41,594 nt of DNA from Corallococcus praedator (lineage in GTDB: Bacteria; Myxococcota; Myxococcia; Myxococcales; Myxococcaceae): positions 1 to 41,594 of the forward strand of contig NZ_RAWI01000035.1 of the NCBI RefSeq assembly GCF_003612125.1, given 5' to 3'. The notes beneath the pieces were generated by a model that made no database searches, was not told the DNA's origin, and worked only from the letters and a program-made list of their open reading frames with translations. How positions within the stretch are numbered: position 1 is the stretch's first letter; each line of letters starts with the position of its first letter. The position numbers and the translations under genes were made by a program. Shown here piece after piece: positions 8,300 through 15,918 of this stretch.

Positions 8300-8998
8300 A
8301 TGGCCTCCTCGGACCGAGCTCTCCGGAAGCAGAAGAAGCGTGAGGAGCGGGCCCGCAAGCGCGCCTCCCGCCGTCCCAGCATCCTGGTGCAGGAGTTCTG
8401 GAACCTGCCCAACATGCTCACGTTGGGGCGCATCCTCATCATCCCCCTGTTCGTCTGGCTCACCTACGACGCGGATCCGCTCCACTCGCTGCTCGCGGGG
8501 CTGGTGTTCGCGGTGGCCTCCATCACCGACGTGGTGGACGGCTACCTGGCGCGCAAGTGGAACCTCATCACCGTCGTGGGCAAGTTCATGGACCCGCTGG
8601 CGGACAAGCTCATCGCCATGGCCGCCCTGGTGATGATGGTCCGCCTGGGCCGCATCGCCGCCTGGGTCGTCATCGTGTTGCTGGCGCGCGAGTTCATCGT
8701 CAGCGGCCTGCGCACCATCGCGGCCAGCGAGGGCATGGTCATCGCCGCCGGCCAGGAGGGGAAGTGGAAGACGTCCCTTCAGCTCGTGGGGATCATCTCC
8801 CTGTGCGTCCACTACGTGCACCCGCTGGACCTGGGCTTCCAGACCGTCACGGTCGACTACAACCAGGTCGGCAAGGTGCTCGTCTACCTGTCGGGCGCGT
8901 TCTCCGTGTGGAGCGCCGTCGTCTACTTCCGCGCGTTCCTGGCCATGCTCGCCCGGAGGGGAGGCGCGGATCCGGAGGCGGATGCGAAAAGTGTTTGA
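8300..8998 (+). CDS. pgsA: CDP-diacylglycerol--glycerol-3-phosphate 3-phosphatidyltransferase
   Basis: 232 residues, longer than the ~180 typical because of a ~35-residue basic N-tail (RKQKKREERARKRASRR). It is an inner-membrane CDP-alcohol phosphatidyltransferase that makes phosphatidylglycerol phosphate. The family motif D-x2-DG-x2-AR-x8-G-x3-D-x3-D is intact: D77, D80-G81, A84-R85, G94, D98 and D102. Several membrane helices follow. The C-terminal ~30 residues are hydrophilic. It starts 11 bp after the TPR/AIM24 gene. Its stop codon overlaps the -35 of the downstream tRNA promoter. Confidence 0.92.
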   Translation: MASSDRALRKQKKREERARKRASRRPSILVQEFWNLPNMLTLGRILIIPLFVWLTYDADPLHSLLAGLVFAVASITDVVDGYLARKWNLITVVGKFMDPLADKLIAMAALVMMVRLGRIAAWVVIVLLAREFIVSGLRTIAASEGMVIAAGQEGKWKTSLQLVGIISLCVHYVHPLDLGFQTVTVDYNQVGKVLVYLSGAFSVWSAVVYFRAFLAMLARRGGADPEADAKSV

Positions 8999-9023
8999 CG
9001 GGTCCGAAGGCCCTCTGTATACC
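8995..9023 (+). promoter_or_regulatory. Sigma70 promoter of tRNA-Gly
   Basis: TTGACG (8995-9000), 17-bp spacer, TATACC (9018-9023). Both boxes are close to consensus and correctly spaced, ~60 bp before the mature tRNA 5' end. The -35 overlaps the pgsA stop codon. Confidence 0.65.
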
Positions 9024-9085
9024 CCATCTCACTTCCGGCGCGGCACCGCCCGACGGAAAGCAGCAAGCGGTACGGCAGTCCTGAT

Positions 9086-9160
9086 GCGGGAATAGCTCAG
9101 CGGTAGAGCATCGCCTTGCCAAGGCGAGGGTCGAGGGTTCAAATCCCTTTTCCCGCTCCA
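9086..9160 (+). tRNA. tRNA-Gly (anticodon GCC)
   Basis: The cloverleaf folds by eye. The acceptor stem is GCGGGAA/TTCCCGC, and the D-arm is GCTC-AGCGGTA-GAGC. The anticodon stem TCGCC/GGCGA has loop TTGCCAA (GCC), giving glycine. The T-arm is GAGGG-TTCAAAT-CCCTT, the discriminator is T, and CCA is encoded. It is a single gene with its own promoter and terminator, not part of a cluster. Confidence 0.97.
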
Positions 9161-9169
9161 AAAAATAAA

Positions 9170-9203
9170 GGCCCTCTGGGAAACCAGGGGGCCTTTTTCT
9201 TTT
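9170..9203 (+). terminator. Rho-independent terminator after tRNA-Gly
   Basis: A 10-bp stem GGCCCTCTGG / CCAGGGGGCC (one T-G pair) with GAAA tetraloop is followed by TTTTTCTTTT. It is also preceded by an A-tract (9161-9169). Confidence 0.93.
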
Positions 9204-9329
9204 CCAGGTGGTGCGCGCGCGAGGCCGGCGCGGCGCGATGCGGCGAGCGGCCGGACGGGCGTGTCCGCGAGCGCCCGGAAGTCCCGTTGCTCACCTCTTC
9301 CTCTTCGCATGATGTATGGATGGCCCTGC

Positions 9330-10109
9330 ATGCTTCGCAACCTGCGTGAGCTCTACCAATACCGGGGCCTCCTGCTCAGCCTGACCCAACGGGAGCTCAA
9401 GGCGCGGTACCGGAACTCGGTGCTCGGCTTCCTGTGGACGTTCCTCAACCCGATGCTGCAGATGGGCGTCTACTCCCTGCTCTTCACCGTCTACATGCGG
9501 CAGAAGATCGAGGGGTACACCTACTTCGTGTTCGTGGGGCTCCTGCCGTGGATCTGGTTCTCCACGTCCCTGGGGGCCGGGGCCAGCTCCATCAGTGATC
9601 GGCGCGACCTGCTCACCAAGGTGCGCTTTCCCGCGCAGGTGCTGCCGGCCACCGTGGTGGTGACCAACCTCTGCAACTACGTGCTGTCCCTGCCCCTGAT
9701 GATCGGGCTGGGGCTCATCCTGGGCTATGTGCCCACCTGGCACATCATCGCCTTCCCGGTGGTGCTGCTCACGCAGCTGAGCATGACGGTGGCGCTGGTC
9801 TACATCGTGTCCGCGTTGAACGTGACGTTCCGGGACCTGCAGCAGATCATCGCCAACCTCCTGACCATGTGGTTCTTCGTCACGCCCGTCTTCTACCGGG
9901 TGGACACGCTGCCGGACGCCGCGCAGGGCCCCCTCGTGCTGCTCAACCCGATGGCGGTGATGGTGACGTCCTACCAGTCCATCTTCTACGAGCACCGGCT
10001 TCCCAATCCAGGGCCGCTCCTCATGTGGATGGGCGTCTCCCTGGCGCTGCTCTGGGTGGCCGCCGGCATCTTCGAGCGTCGTCGCGAGGACTTCGCGGAG
10101 TTCATATGA
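9330..10109 (+). CDS. wzm: O-antigen/polysaccharide ABC transporter permease Wzm
   Basis: 259 residues from ATG 9330 (MLRNLRELYQYRGLLLSLTQ). ATGs at 9309 and 9312 are in frame but add an atypical segment. It is an ABC-2 type permease. The conserved N-terminal amphipathic stretch LTQRELKARYRNSVLGFLWTFLNPMLQM precedes about six membrane helices, and MWFFVTPVFYRVDTLP with a C-terminal hydrophobic pair ends the protein. With Wzt it forms the inner-membrane exporter for undecaprenyl-linked polysaccharide. It overlaps wzt by ATGA. In M. xanthus the wzm-wzt-wbgA (rfbABC) locus makes O-antigen and affects motility and development; the same role is inferred here. It begins just after the tRNA-Gly terminator. 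Confidence 0.92.
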   Translation: MLRNLRELYQYRGLLLSLTQRELKARYRNSVLGFLWTFLNPMLQMGVYSLLFTVYMRQKIEGYTYFVFVGLLPWIWFSTSLGAGASSISDRRDLLTKVRFPAQVLPATVVVTNLCNYVLSLPLMIGLGLILGYVPTWHIIAFPVVLLTQLSMTVALVYIVSALNVTFRDLQQIIANLLTMWFFVTPVFYRVDTLPDAAQGPLVLLNPMAVMVTSYQSIFYEHRLPNPGPLLMWMGVSLALLWVAAGIFERRREDFAEFI

Positions 10110-11416
10110 GCAGCGACATCGCGTCGCCGGACGCCATCGTGCTGCGGAACGTGGTGAAGCGCTTCCGCAAGAGCACCATCCGGCGCGAATACACGACCAT
10201 CAAGTCGGAGCTGATCCGCATGCTCCGGGGCAAGCGCGACGTGGACGGCAAGTCCATGATCGAAGCGCTCCGGGGCGTGGACCTCGTGGTGCCCCGCGGC
10301 AAGACGGTGGGCATCATCGGGCGCAACGGCTCCGGCAAGAGCACGCTGCTCAAGCTCATCTGCGGCATCTACACGCCGACGACGGGCACCATCGACATCC
10401 ACGGGCGCATCAGCGCGCTCCTGGATCTGGGCGCGGGCTTCCACCCGGACTTCTCCGGCCGGGAGAACATCCTCATCAACGGCATCATCCTGGGGATGAC
10501 GCGCGCGGAGGTGAAGGCCCGGATGGAGGAGATCATCACCTTCAGCGAGCTGGGTGACTTCATCGACGAGCCGGTGCGCACCTACTCCAGCGGCATGTAC
10601 ATGCGGCTGGCGTTCTCGGTGGCCACGCACGTGGAGCCGGACATCCTCATCATCGATGAGATCCTGGCCGTGGGCGACGAGCACTTCGGCAAGAAGAGCC
10701 TCGCGAAGATGACGGAGTTCAAGCGGGCCGGGAAGACCATCGTCATCGTCACCCACGACCTGGGGACGCTGGAGCGCTGGTGCGACCTGGGCGCGTGGAT
10801 CGACGCGGGCCGCATCCGTGAGTTCGGTCCTCCCGCGGAGGTCATCAAGAGCTACAAGCGCGCGGTGGCGCTGGCCGAGGAGCGGGGCATGGCGATGGAG
10901 TCGCCCGCGCTGGCGTCCGACGGCGGGGCCCTGCCTTCGCTCGCGGCGCCGTCCGCCGCGCCTTCGCCGCTGGAGGTGGACTCGGTGGGGCTGTTGCGCC
11001 GGGACGGCTCCGTGGCGGAGTGGGTGGACTCCGAGGACGGGGTGGAGCTGTGCGTGGGGTTCACCACGCGGACGCCTGCGCCTGGGCTGGGCTTCGGCCT
11101 GGAGCTGACGCGCGCGGACGGCGTGGTCGTCTACGGCACGGACACCTTCGTGGAGCGCGTGCCCTTTCGCGCGGAGACGCCGGGAAGCGGTTCGGTGCGC
11201 TTCGTCGTCGACCGGCTGGGGCTCACGGCGGGCCGCTATGCGTTCACGGTGACGGTGCGTGATGCGGCCGGGCAGGTGCTGCAGAAGCGCGAAGCGGCGT
11301 GTGCCTTCGAGGTCCGCTCCGGGGTCAAGGACGTGGGCGTCACGCGGCCGGTGCATCGCTGGGTGGTGGAGGGTGTCGGGGCGCGCGTGGCGCAGGTGCG
11401 AGACGTAGGCTCGTGA
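10106..11416 (+). CDS. wzt: O-antigen ABC transporter ATP-binding protein Wzt with C-terminal substrate-binding domain
   Basis: 436 residues. The nucleotide-binding domain (~8-250) has Walker A GRNGSGKST (72-80), signature YSSGM, Walker B ILIIDE and H-loop VIVTHD. A linker rich in Ala/Pro/Ser (~255-285) leads to a beta-sandwich C-terminal domain (~287-425, VDSVGLLRRDGSVAEWVDSE ...). This is the Wzt_C type that in E. coli O8/O9a binds the modified end of the finished glycan before export. Its presence suggests that the chain is made in the cytoplasm and that chain termination is recognised by the transporter. It overlaps wzm by ATGA and the next gene by GTGA. Confidence 0.94.
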   Translation: MSSDIASPDAIVLRNVVKRFRKSTIRREYTTIKSELIRMLRGKRDVDGKSMIEALRGVDLVVPRGKTVGIIGRNGSGKSTLLKLICGIYTPTTGTIDIHGRISALLDLGAGFHPDFSGRENILINGIILGMTRAEVKARMEEIITFSELGDFIDEPVRTYSSGMYMRLAFSVATHVEPDILIIDEILAVGDEHFGKKSLAKMTEFKRAGKTIVIVTHDLGTLERWCDLGAWIDAGRIREFGPPAEVIKSYKRAVALAEERGMAMESPALASDGGALPSLAAPSAAPSPLEVDSVGLLRRDGSVAEWVDSEDGVELCVGFTTRTPAPGLGFGLELTRADGVVVYGTDTFVERVPFRAETPGSGSVRFVVDRLGLTAGRYAFTVTVRDAAGQVLQKREAACAFEVRSGVKDVGVTRPVHRWVVEGVGARVAQVRDVGS

Positions 11417-12264
11417 GCGGGCGGGATGCGGCAGGCCGGGGGGAGCCGGGCATCTGGCTGGGCATCGTGCTGTACCGGAACCCGACGCAGGAGCTGGAGC
11501 GACTGTGGACGTCGCTCCAGTGGAACCGTGACGCCGTGGGGGCGCCTGGCTTCCGCGTGACGTGGCTGGACAACTCGCCGGACGACTCGCTGCGCACGGT
11601 GGTGACGCGGTTGGATGCGCGGGCGGACTACCGCTACTCCGGCCAGAACCTGGGCTTCGGCGGCGCGCACAACCGGCTGATGGCGGAAGCCTTCGGGACG
11701 CCCGGGGTGCGTCACTACATCTGCGTGAACCCGGACGGGGTGTTGCACCCGTACTGCGTGCGCGAGCTGGTCCACGCGGCGGACCGGATGCCGGACACCG
11801 GCCTGGTGGAGGCGCGGTTGTTCCCGGATGAACACCCCAAACCCTATGATCCGGTGACGGGGGAGACGCCGTGGTGCAGTGGCTGCGTGCTGCTCGTCAC
11901 GCGGAAGCTGCATGCCAGGGCGGGGGGCTTCGACGAGCGTTTCTTCATGTACTGCGAGGACGTGGACCTGTCGTGGCGGGCGCGGGCCCTGGGGCTGTCC
12001 GTCCGGGTGGCCCCGGCGGCGCGCGTGCACCACTACACCGTCACCCGGGAGGAGAGTCCGTTGCGCGAGCGGATGGTGCGCCGCAGCGCGGCCCTGCTGG
12101 GAGCGAAGTACGGGAACGCCACGTTCATGCGCGACCGCCTGCGGGAGTACTCCGCGCTGGGGGGCGAACCGTTCGCCGTGCCGGAGGTCGTGAACCCCGG
12201 GTGGCGCCTGTCGCGCATCGCCGAGTTCGGCCATCACCTCGAGTTCGCGAGGAGGCGCTGGTGA
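11413..12264 (+). CDS. GT2 glycosyltransferase (rhamnosyltransferase-like)
   Basis: 283 residues from GTG 11413 (GTGA overlap with wzt). It is a GT-A fold of the RfbF/rhamnosyl type. Visible segments are LGIVLYRNPTQELERL, VTWLDNSPDDS (start of the nucleotide-sugar site), NLGFGGAHNRLM, VNPDGVLHP (metal/nucleotide motif) and GGFDERFFMYCEDVDLSWRARALG, the hallmark of this subgroup. It would add a sugar, plausibly rhamnose given rfbBDAC downstream, to the growing chain on the cytoplasmic face. The acceptor cannot be predicted. The C-terminal ~60 residues are helical. It overlaps the next gene by GTGA. Confidence 0.88.
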   Translation: MSGRDAAGRGEPGIWLGIVLYRNPTQELERLWTSLQWNRDAVGAPGFRVTWLDNSPDDSLRTVVTRLDARADYRYSGQNLGFGGAHNRLMAEAFGTPGVRHYICVNPDGVLHPYCVRELVHAADRMPDTGLVEARLFPDEHPKPYDPVTGETPWCSGCVLLVTRKLHARAGGFDERFFMYCEDVDLSWRARALGLSVRVAPAARVHHYTVTREESPLRERMVRRSAALLGAKYGNATFMRDRLREYSALGGEPFAVPEVVNPGWRLSRIAEFGHHLEFARRRW

Positions 12265-13697
12265 ACGCCATGCCGGAGGAGGTCGCGACATCCGATGCGC
12301 CGGAGCGGCTGACCGCCTTCGTGCTGTCGCGCGTGCGGGCCGGGGCGGTGGTGTGCCTCGTGGGCGAGGCGAAGCCGCTGGCGGCGGCGCTGCGCGCCCA
12401 CGGGTGTGACGTGCGGGAGCAGCCCGGACCGGCGTGGACGCGACCCGAGGGCACCGAGCCGTCCCACGTGGTGCTCACCGGCGACGCCGTGTCGCACGTG
12501 CTGACGGGCGGGCTGGAGGTGCTGCGGCAGGAGGCGCCGCGTGCGGAGGTGCTGTTCCACCTGCGCAACGCGGGCTCGGCCCGTGCACTGCTGGAGACGT
12601 GGCTGGGCACCGCGCCCGTGCGTGCCGGCATCTCCGAGCAGGGGATGCTGCGGCGGCTGTCCGACGCGGGCTATCGCATCGCCCACCGGGAAGTGCTGCC
12701 TGGCGCGTCGGGTTCCACCGCGCTGGCGGCGGACGCCGAACAGGCCCTGCGGGCGTTGCTGGCCCAGCTCTCCGTGTCCACGCAGGTGGAGGAGGGGCTC
12801 TACGCCATCGTCCCGGAGGCGCCGGCGCGGGCGCTTGAACAGGGGCTGCTCAGCGTCGTGCTGTTGCATGACCCGCGCGCCTCCGCCGCGATGTTGGACG
12901 AAGCGCTCTTCGCGCTGGCGTGTCAGGAGCAGCAGCCGCTGGAACTCCTCCTCGCGGCGCCGGAAGACAGTGACCTGTCCGCCGCCGAGGCGTCGCTGGA
13001 GCGCTACGCGAAGCTGGGAACGTTCCAGCCGCGCGTGGTGCGCGCTCCGGCGGGCGACCTGTACGCGGCGGCGCTCCGTCAGGCCCGGGGCCAGTACCTG
13101 GCGCTGCTGGATGCGCGGTGCCTGGTGTATCCACGTCACTACGCGCACCTCGTCCAGGCGCTCCAGGGAAGCAGCGCGGCCTGGGCGGTGGCGCGGTCCT
13201 TCCGCACCGAGTGGGCGTCCAGCGCCGGGGCCATGCCGTACGTTCGCGCGAAGGTGCCGTTTCCGCTGGGGGAGCAGCTGGAGGTGCAGCACCTCACGCT
13301 TCACCCGGAGCTGGTCCATGTGCTGGTCATCGACCGGACGCGGATCGGTCCCTTCCCGCTGACCGGGGTGGGGCAGGGGGGAATCGGGGACCTGCCCGTG
13401 CGGCTGGGCGCGCTCTTCGTGCCGGTGTTCCTCGGCGGCATCGCCTCGTGTGAAGTGCGCGGGCCCTGCATGGCGCCGGGGGGCGGTGCGGCTTCCGCCT
13501 CGTCGGACCCCTGGCTGCTGCGCCGGGTGAGTGCCTGGACCGCTGCGGTCGTGCAGACCCGTGAAGAGGCCCTGCTGGCGCGTGAGTTCCGCCACCGGCT
13601 CGTGGATGGGGTGAATGCGCGCCTTCATTCCATCCCCTGGATCCACGACACGCTGCGGGCGCTGGCGGACCGGCTCAAGCTCGACCGCACTCCCTGA
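12261..13697 (+). CDS. Two-domain protein: degenerate methyltransferase-like plus degenerate GT2-like
   Basis: 478 residues from GTG 12261 (GTGA overlap). Residues ~15-150 follow the layout of a class I SAM methyltransferase (GAVVCLVGEAKPLAAALRAHGCDV; then VLTGDAVSHVLTG and ISEQGMLRRLSDAGYRI), but the Gly-rich SAM loop is missing. Residues ~195-400 follow a GT2 pattern (LLSVVLLHDPRASAAMLDEAL; then ARGQYLALLDARCLVYPRHYAHLV), but the acidic DxD-type motif reads DAR (284-286), and the usual VDDGS strand reads LAAPEDSD. Both domains therefore look catalytically impaired or strongly diverged. It is in frame, intact and coupled to its neighbours, so not an obvious pseudogene. A structural or scaffold role in the O-antigen assembly complex is possible; this is inference. 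Confidence 0.7.
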   Translation: MNAMPEEVATSDAPERLTAFVLSRVRAGAVVCLVGEAKPLAAALRAHGCDVREQPGPAWTRPEGTEPSHVVLTGDAVSHVLTGGLEVLRQEAPRAEVLFHLRNAGSARALLETWLGTAPVRAGISEQGMLRRLSDAGYRIAHREVLPGASGSTALAADAEQALRALLAQLSVSTQVEEGLYAIVPEAPARALEQGLLSVVLLHDPRASAAMLDEALFALACQEQQPLELLLAAPEDSDLSAAEASLERYAKLGTFQPRVVRAPAGDLYAAALRQARGQYLALLDARCLVYPRHYAHLVQALQGSSAAWAVARSFRTEWASSAGAMPYVRAKVPFPLGEQLEVQHLTLHPELVHVLVIDRTRIGPFPLTGVGQGGIGDLPVRLGALFVPVFLGGIASCEVRGPCMAPGGGAASASSDPWLLRRVSAWTAAVVQTREEALLAREFRHRLVDGVNARLHSIPWIHDTLRALADRLKLDRTP

Positions 13698-13704
13698 GCC
13701 GGCC

Positions 13705-15918
13705 ATGAACCACTCCACCCACAGTGGGGGGCTTCCGCCGCCGCTCGAGGCCTTCACGCAGGTGCTCGGCTTCGACGTGCCTCCGTCGCACCGGGCGCGT
13801 TGGGGCTCGGCCATCACCACCGCCAAGCGCCTGGGCACGGTGGGACTCGGGCCCGTGCAGCGGCTGTTGCTCTCGCGTCAGGTCCACTTCAACGCCCTGT
13901 TGGCCTCGCTGCTGCGGCAGCCGGAGCGGACGCTGCCGGAGCGTGCGCGGAGGGAGCTTGCTCCGCTCGCGGATCCCCTGCCGCTGGGCGTGAAGGCCGC
14001 GTGGCTGCCCGCGGCGCCGGGCCTGCGCGAACAACAGTCCTGGAACGGGGCCCTCGTGGCGTTGCTGTCCGGGCAGGACTGGCCCCTGCGGACCGACGGT
14101 GTGCGCGGGCCCCTGGATGCGCTGGATGCGCGCTGTGACGTGCTGGCGTCCCAGCCTCCAGGGACCGTGGGGCTTCCGTTGTGGCGCGAGGTGTGGCGGC
14201 GGCAGATTGGCTTCAACCATGCCTGTGTCCGGACCCTGCGACACATGCTCGGCGCGGCCCGGCCGGTCCTGGTGATGCCCGAGCCGGAGGCCTACGCGCG
14301 GGCTGCCCGCGAGCAGGAGGCGCGCGACGTCAGGGCCGCGACCACCGCGCTCGAAGGGCTGACGCGGCGTCCCCTCATCAGCCTCGTCACCCCGGCGTGG
14401 GAGACGCCGGTCGAGGTGCTCCAGGCGTGCATCGCTTCCGTGACGGCGCAGGTGTATCCGCACTGGGAGCTGTGCATCGTGGACGATGGTTCGCGTGGCG
14501 CGGGGGTCGCCGCGACGCTGCGACGGCTCGCGGCCGGGGATGCGCGCATCCGTTTCGAACGGCTGCCGGAGAACCAGGGCATCGCTCGCGCGACGAATGC
14601 CGCGCTGGCCATGGCCAGGGGAGAGTTCGTCGGTTTCCTCGACCATGACGACCTGCTGGCCCCGCATGCGCTGGCGGAGGTGGCGCTGCGTCTTGCGTCC
14701 GCTCCCGACACGGAGGTCCTCTACTCGGACGAGGACAAGGTGGATGCGGGGGGACAGCGCTTCGCGCCCTACCTGAAGCCGGAGTTGTCCCCGGAGCTGC
14801 TGCGCGCGGTGAACTACGTGTGTCACTTCCTGGTGGTGCGCACGTCGCTGCTCCGCGAGGTCGGCGGCATCCGGCCCGGCTTCGAGGGCGCGCAAGACCA
14901 TGAGTTGCTTCTGCGGCTGATGGAGCGCACGCGGCGCTTCGCCCACATTCCCAAGGTGCTCTACCACTGGCGCACGTTGCCGGGCTCCACCGCCACGGAT
15001 GCGAGCGCCAAGCCCGCCGCGTCCGAGGCAGGTCGCCGCGCAGTGACTGCGCACCTGGAGCGCGCGGGGGAGGCGGCGACGGTCGAGACTTCCGCGCCGG
15101 GGCTGTACCGGATCCGCCGCTCGATCGCCCATCGCCCCCGTGTGTCGGTGTTGTTGTCAGGTGAGAGCACCGAGGCAGGACTCGAATCGCTGCTCGCCCT
15201 GACGGACGGCTTGGAGGTGGAAGTGCTCGTGCCCGTCTTCGGGGGGCGCGAGCCGGGGGCCGCGGCGTCGGTCGCGTCCCCCGCGAAGGTCGTGCGCGTT
15301 CGCGTGGAGAGAACCCTGACGCCCGGGGCCGTGGCGAACCGACTCCTGCGCGCATCGAGTGGGGACCTCGTGCTGAGCCTGGACGCCGGCACGCTGCCGA
15401 CCGAACCGGGCTGGCTTGCCGAGCTGTCCTCACAGGCCCTGCGTCCCGACGTGGGCGTGGTGGGCGCGCGGATCCTCTCCCCTGAAGGGCACGTGCTGCA
15501 CGCGGGCCTGTGCTTCGGCTCGGAAGGTCGGCTGCTGCGGCCCTTCGCGGGGCTGCCGGATCCGTCGCTCCGGGACTTCGGCGGCTCGCACTGGCCCCGA
15601 GATCTGCTGGCCGTCTCCAGCGCCTGCGCGATGATCCGTCGCGACGTGCTGGAGTCCCTGGGCGGATGGGACGAGTCCTTCACGTCGGACGATGCCCGGG
15701 GCGCGGAGCTGTGCCTGCGCGTGGGCGCGCGAGGCCTTCGCGTGCTGTACACCCCCCACGCCCGGCTCGTGAGGACCCAGGCACGGAGCGATGGCGACGA
15801 CGCGCGGGATGCCCCCCGCTTGCGCGAGGCGTGGACGCGTCACCCGCGCACCCCCAGAGGTGATCCCTTTGGCCATCCGTGCCTCGAACCCTCGGATGCG
15901 GAAGGAACAGACCGATGA
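13705..15918 (+). CDS. Bimodular GT2 glycosyltransferase, RfbC/WbgA type
   Basis: 737 residues from ATG 13705. The N-terminal ~200 residues are helical and contain two copies of a RQ[VI]xFN motif (58-63 and 166-171). The first GT2 module (~222-440) has ISLVTPAWETPVEVL, YPHWELCIVDDGS, ENQGIARATNAAL, FVGFLDHDDLL (DHD at 313-315), VLYSDEDKVD and FEGAQDHELLLRLME. The second module (~505-730) retains SLDAGTLPTEPGWLAEL and GGWDESFTSDDARGAELCLR and is more diverged. Proteins with YPHWELCI and YSDEDK are typical of myxobacterial RfbC (WbgA), which is required for O-antigen. It probably adds one or two sugars of the repeat unit at the inner membrane. It overlaps the next gene by ATGA. Confidence 0.85.
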   Translation: MNHSTHSGGLPPPLEAFTQVLGFDVPPSHRARWGSAITTAKRLGTVGLGPVQRLLLSRQVHFNALLASLLRQPERTLPERARRELAPLADPLPLGVKAAWLPAAPGLREQQSWNGALVALLSGQDWPLRTDGVRGPLDALDARCDVLASQPPGTVGLPLWREVWRRQIGFNHACVRTLRHMLGAARPVLVMPEPEAYARAAREQEARDVRAATTALEGLTRRPLISLVTPAWETPVEVLQACIASVTAQVYPHWELCIVDDGSRGAGVAATLRRLAAGDARIRFERLPENQGIARATNAALAMARGEFVGFLDHDDLLAPHALAEVALRLASAPDTEVLYSDEDKVDAGGQRFAPYLKPELSPELLRAVNYVCHFLVVRTSLLREVGGIRPGFEGAQDHELLLRLMERTRRFAHIPKVLYHWRTLPGSTATDASAKPAASEAGRRAVTAHLERAGEAATVETSAPGLYRIRRSIAHRPRVSVLLSGESTEAGLESLLALTDGLEVEVLVPVFGGREPGAAASVASPAKVVRVRVERTLTPGAVANRLLRASSGDLVLSLDAGTLPTEPGWLAELSSQALRPDVGVVGARILSPEGHVLHAGLCFGSEGRLLRPFAGLPDPSLRDFGGSHWPRDLLAVSSACAMIRRDVLESLGGWDESFTSDDARGAELCLRVGARGLRVLYTPHARLVRTQARSDGDDARDAPRLREAWTRHPRTPRGDPFGHPCLEPSDAEGTDR

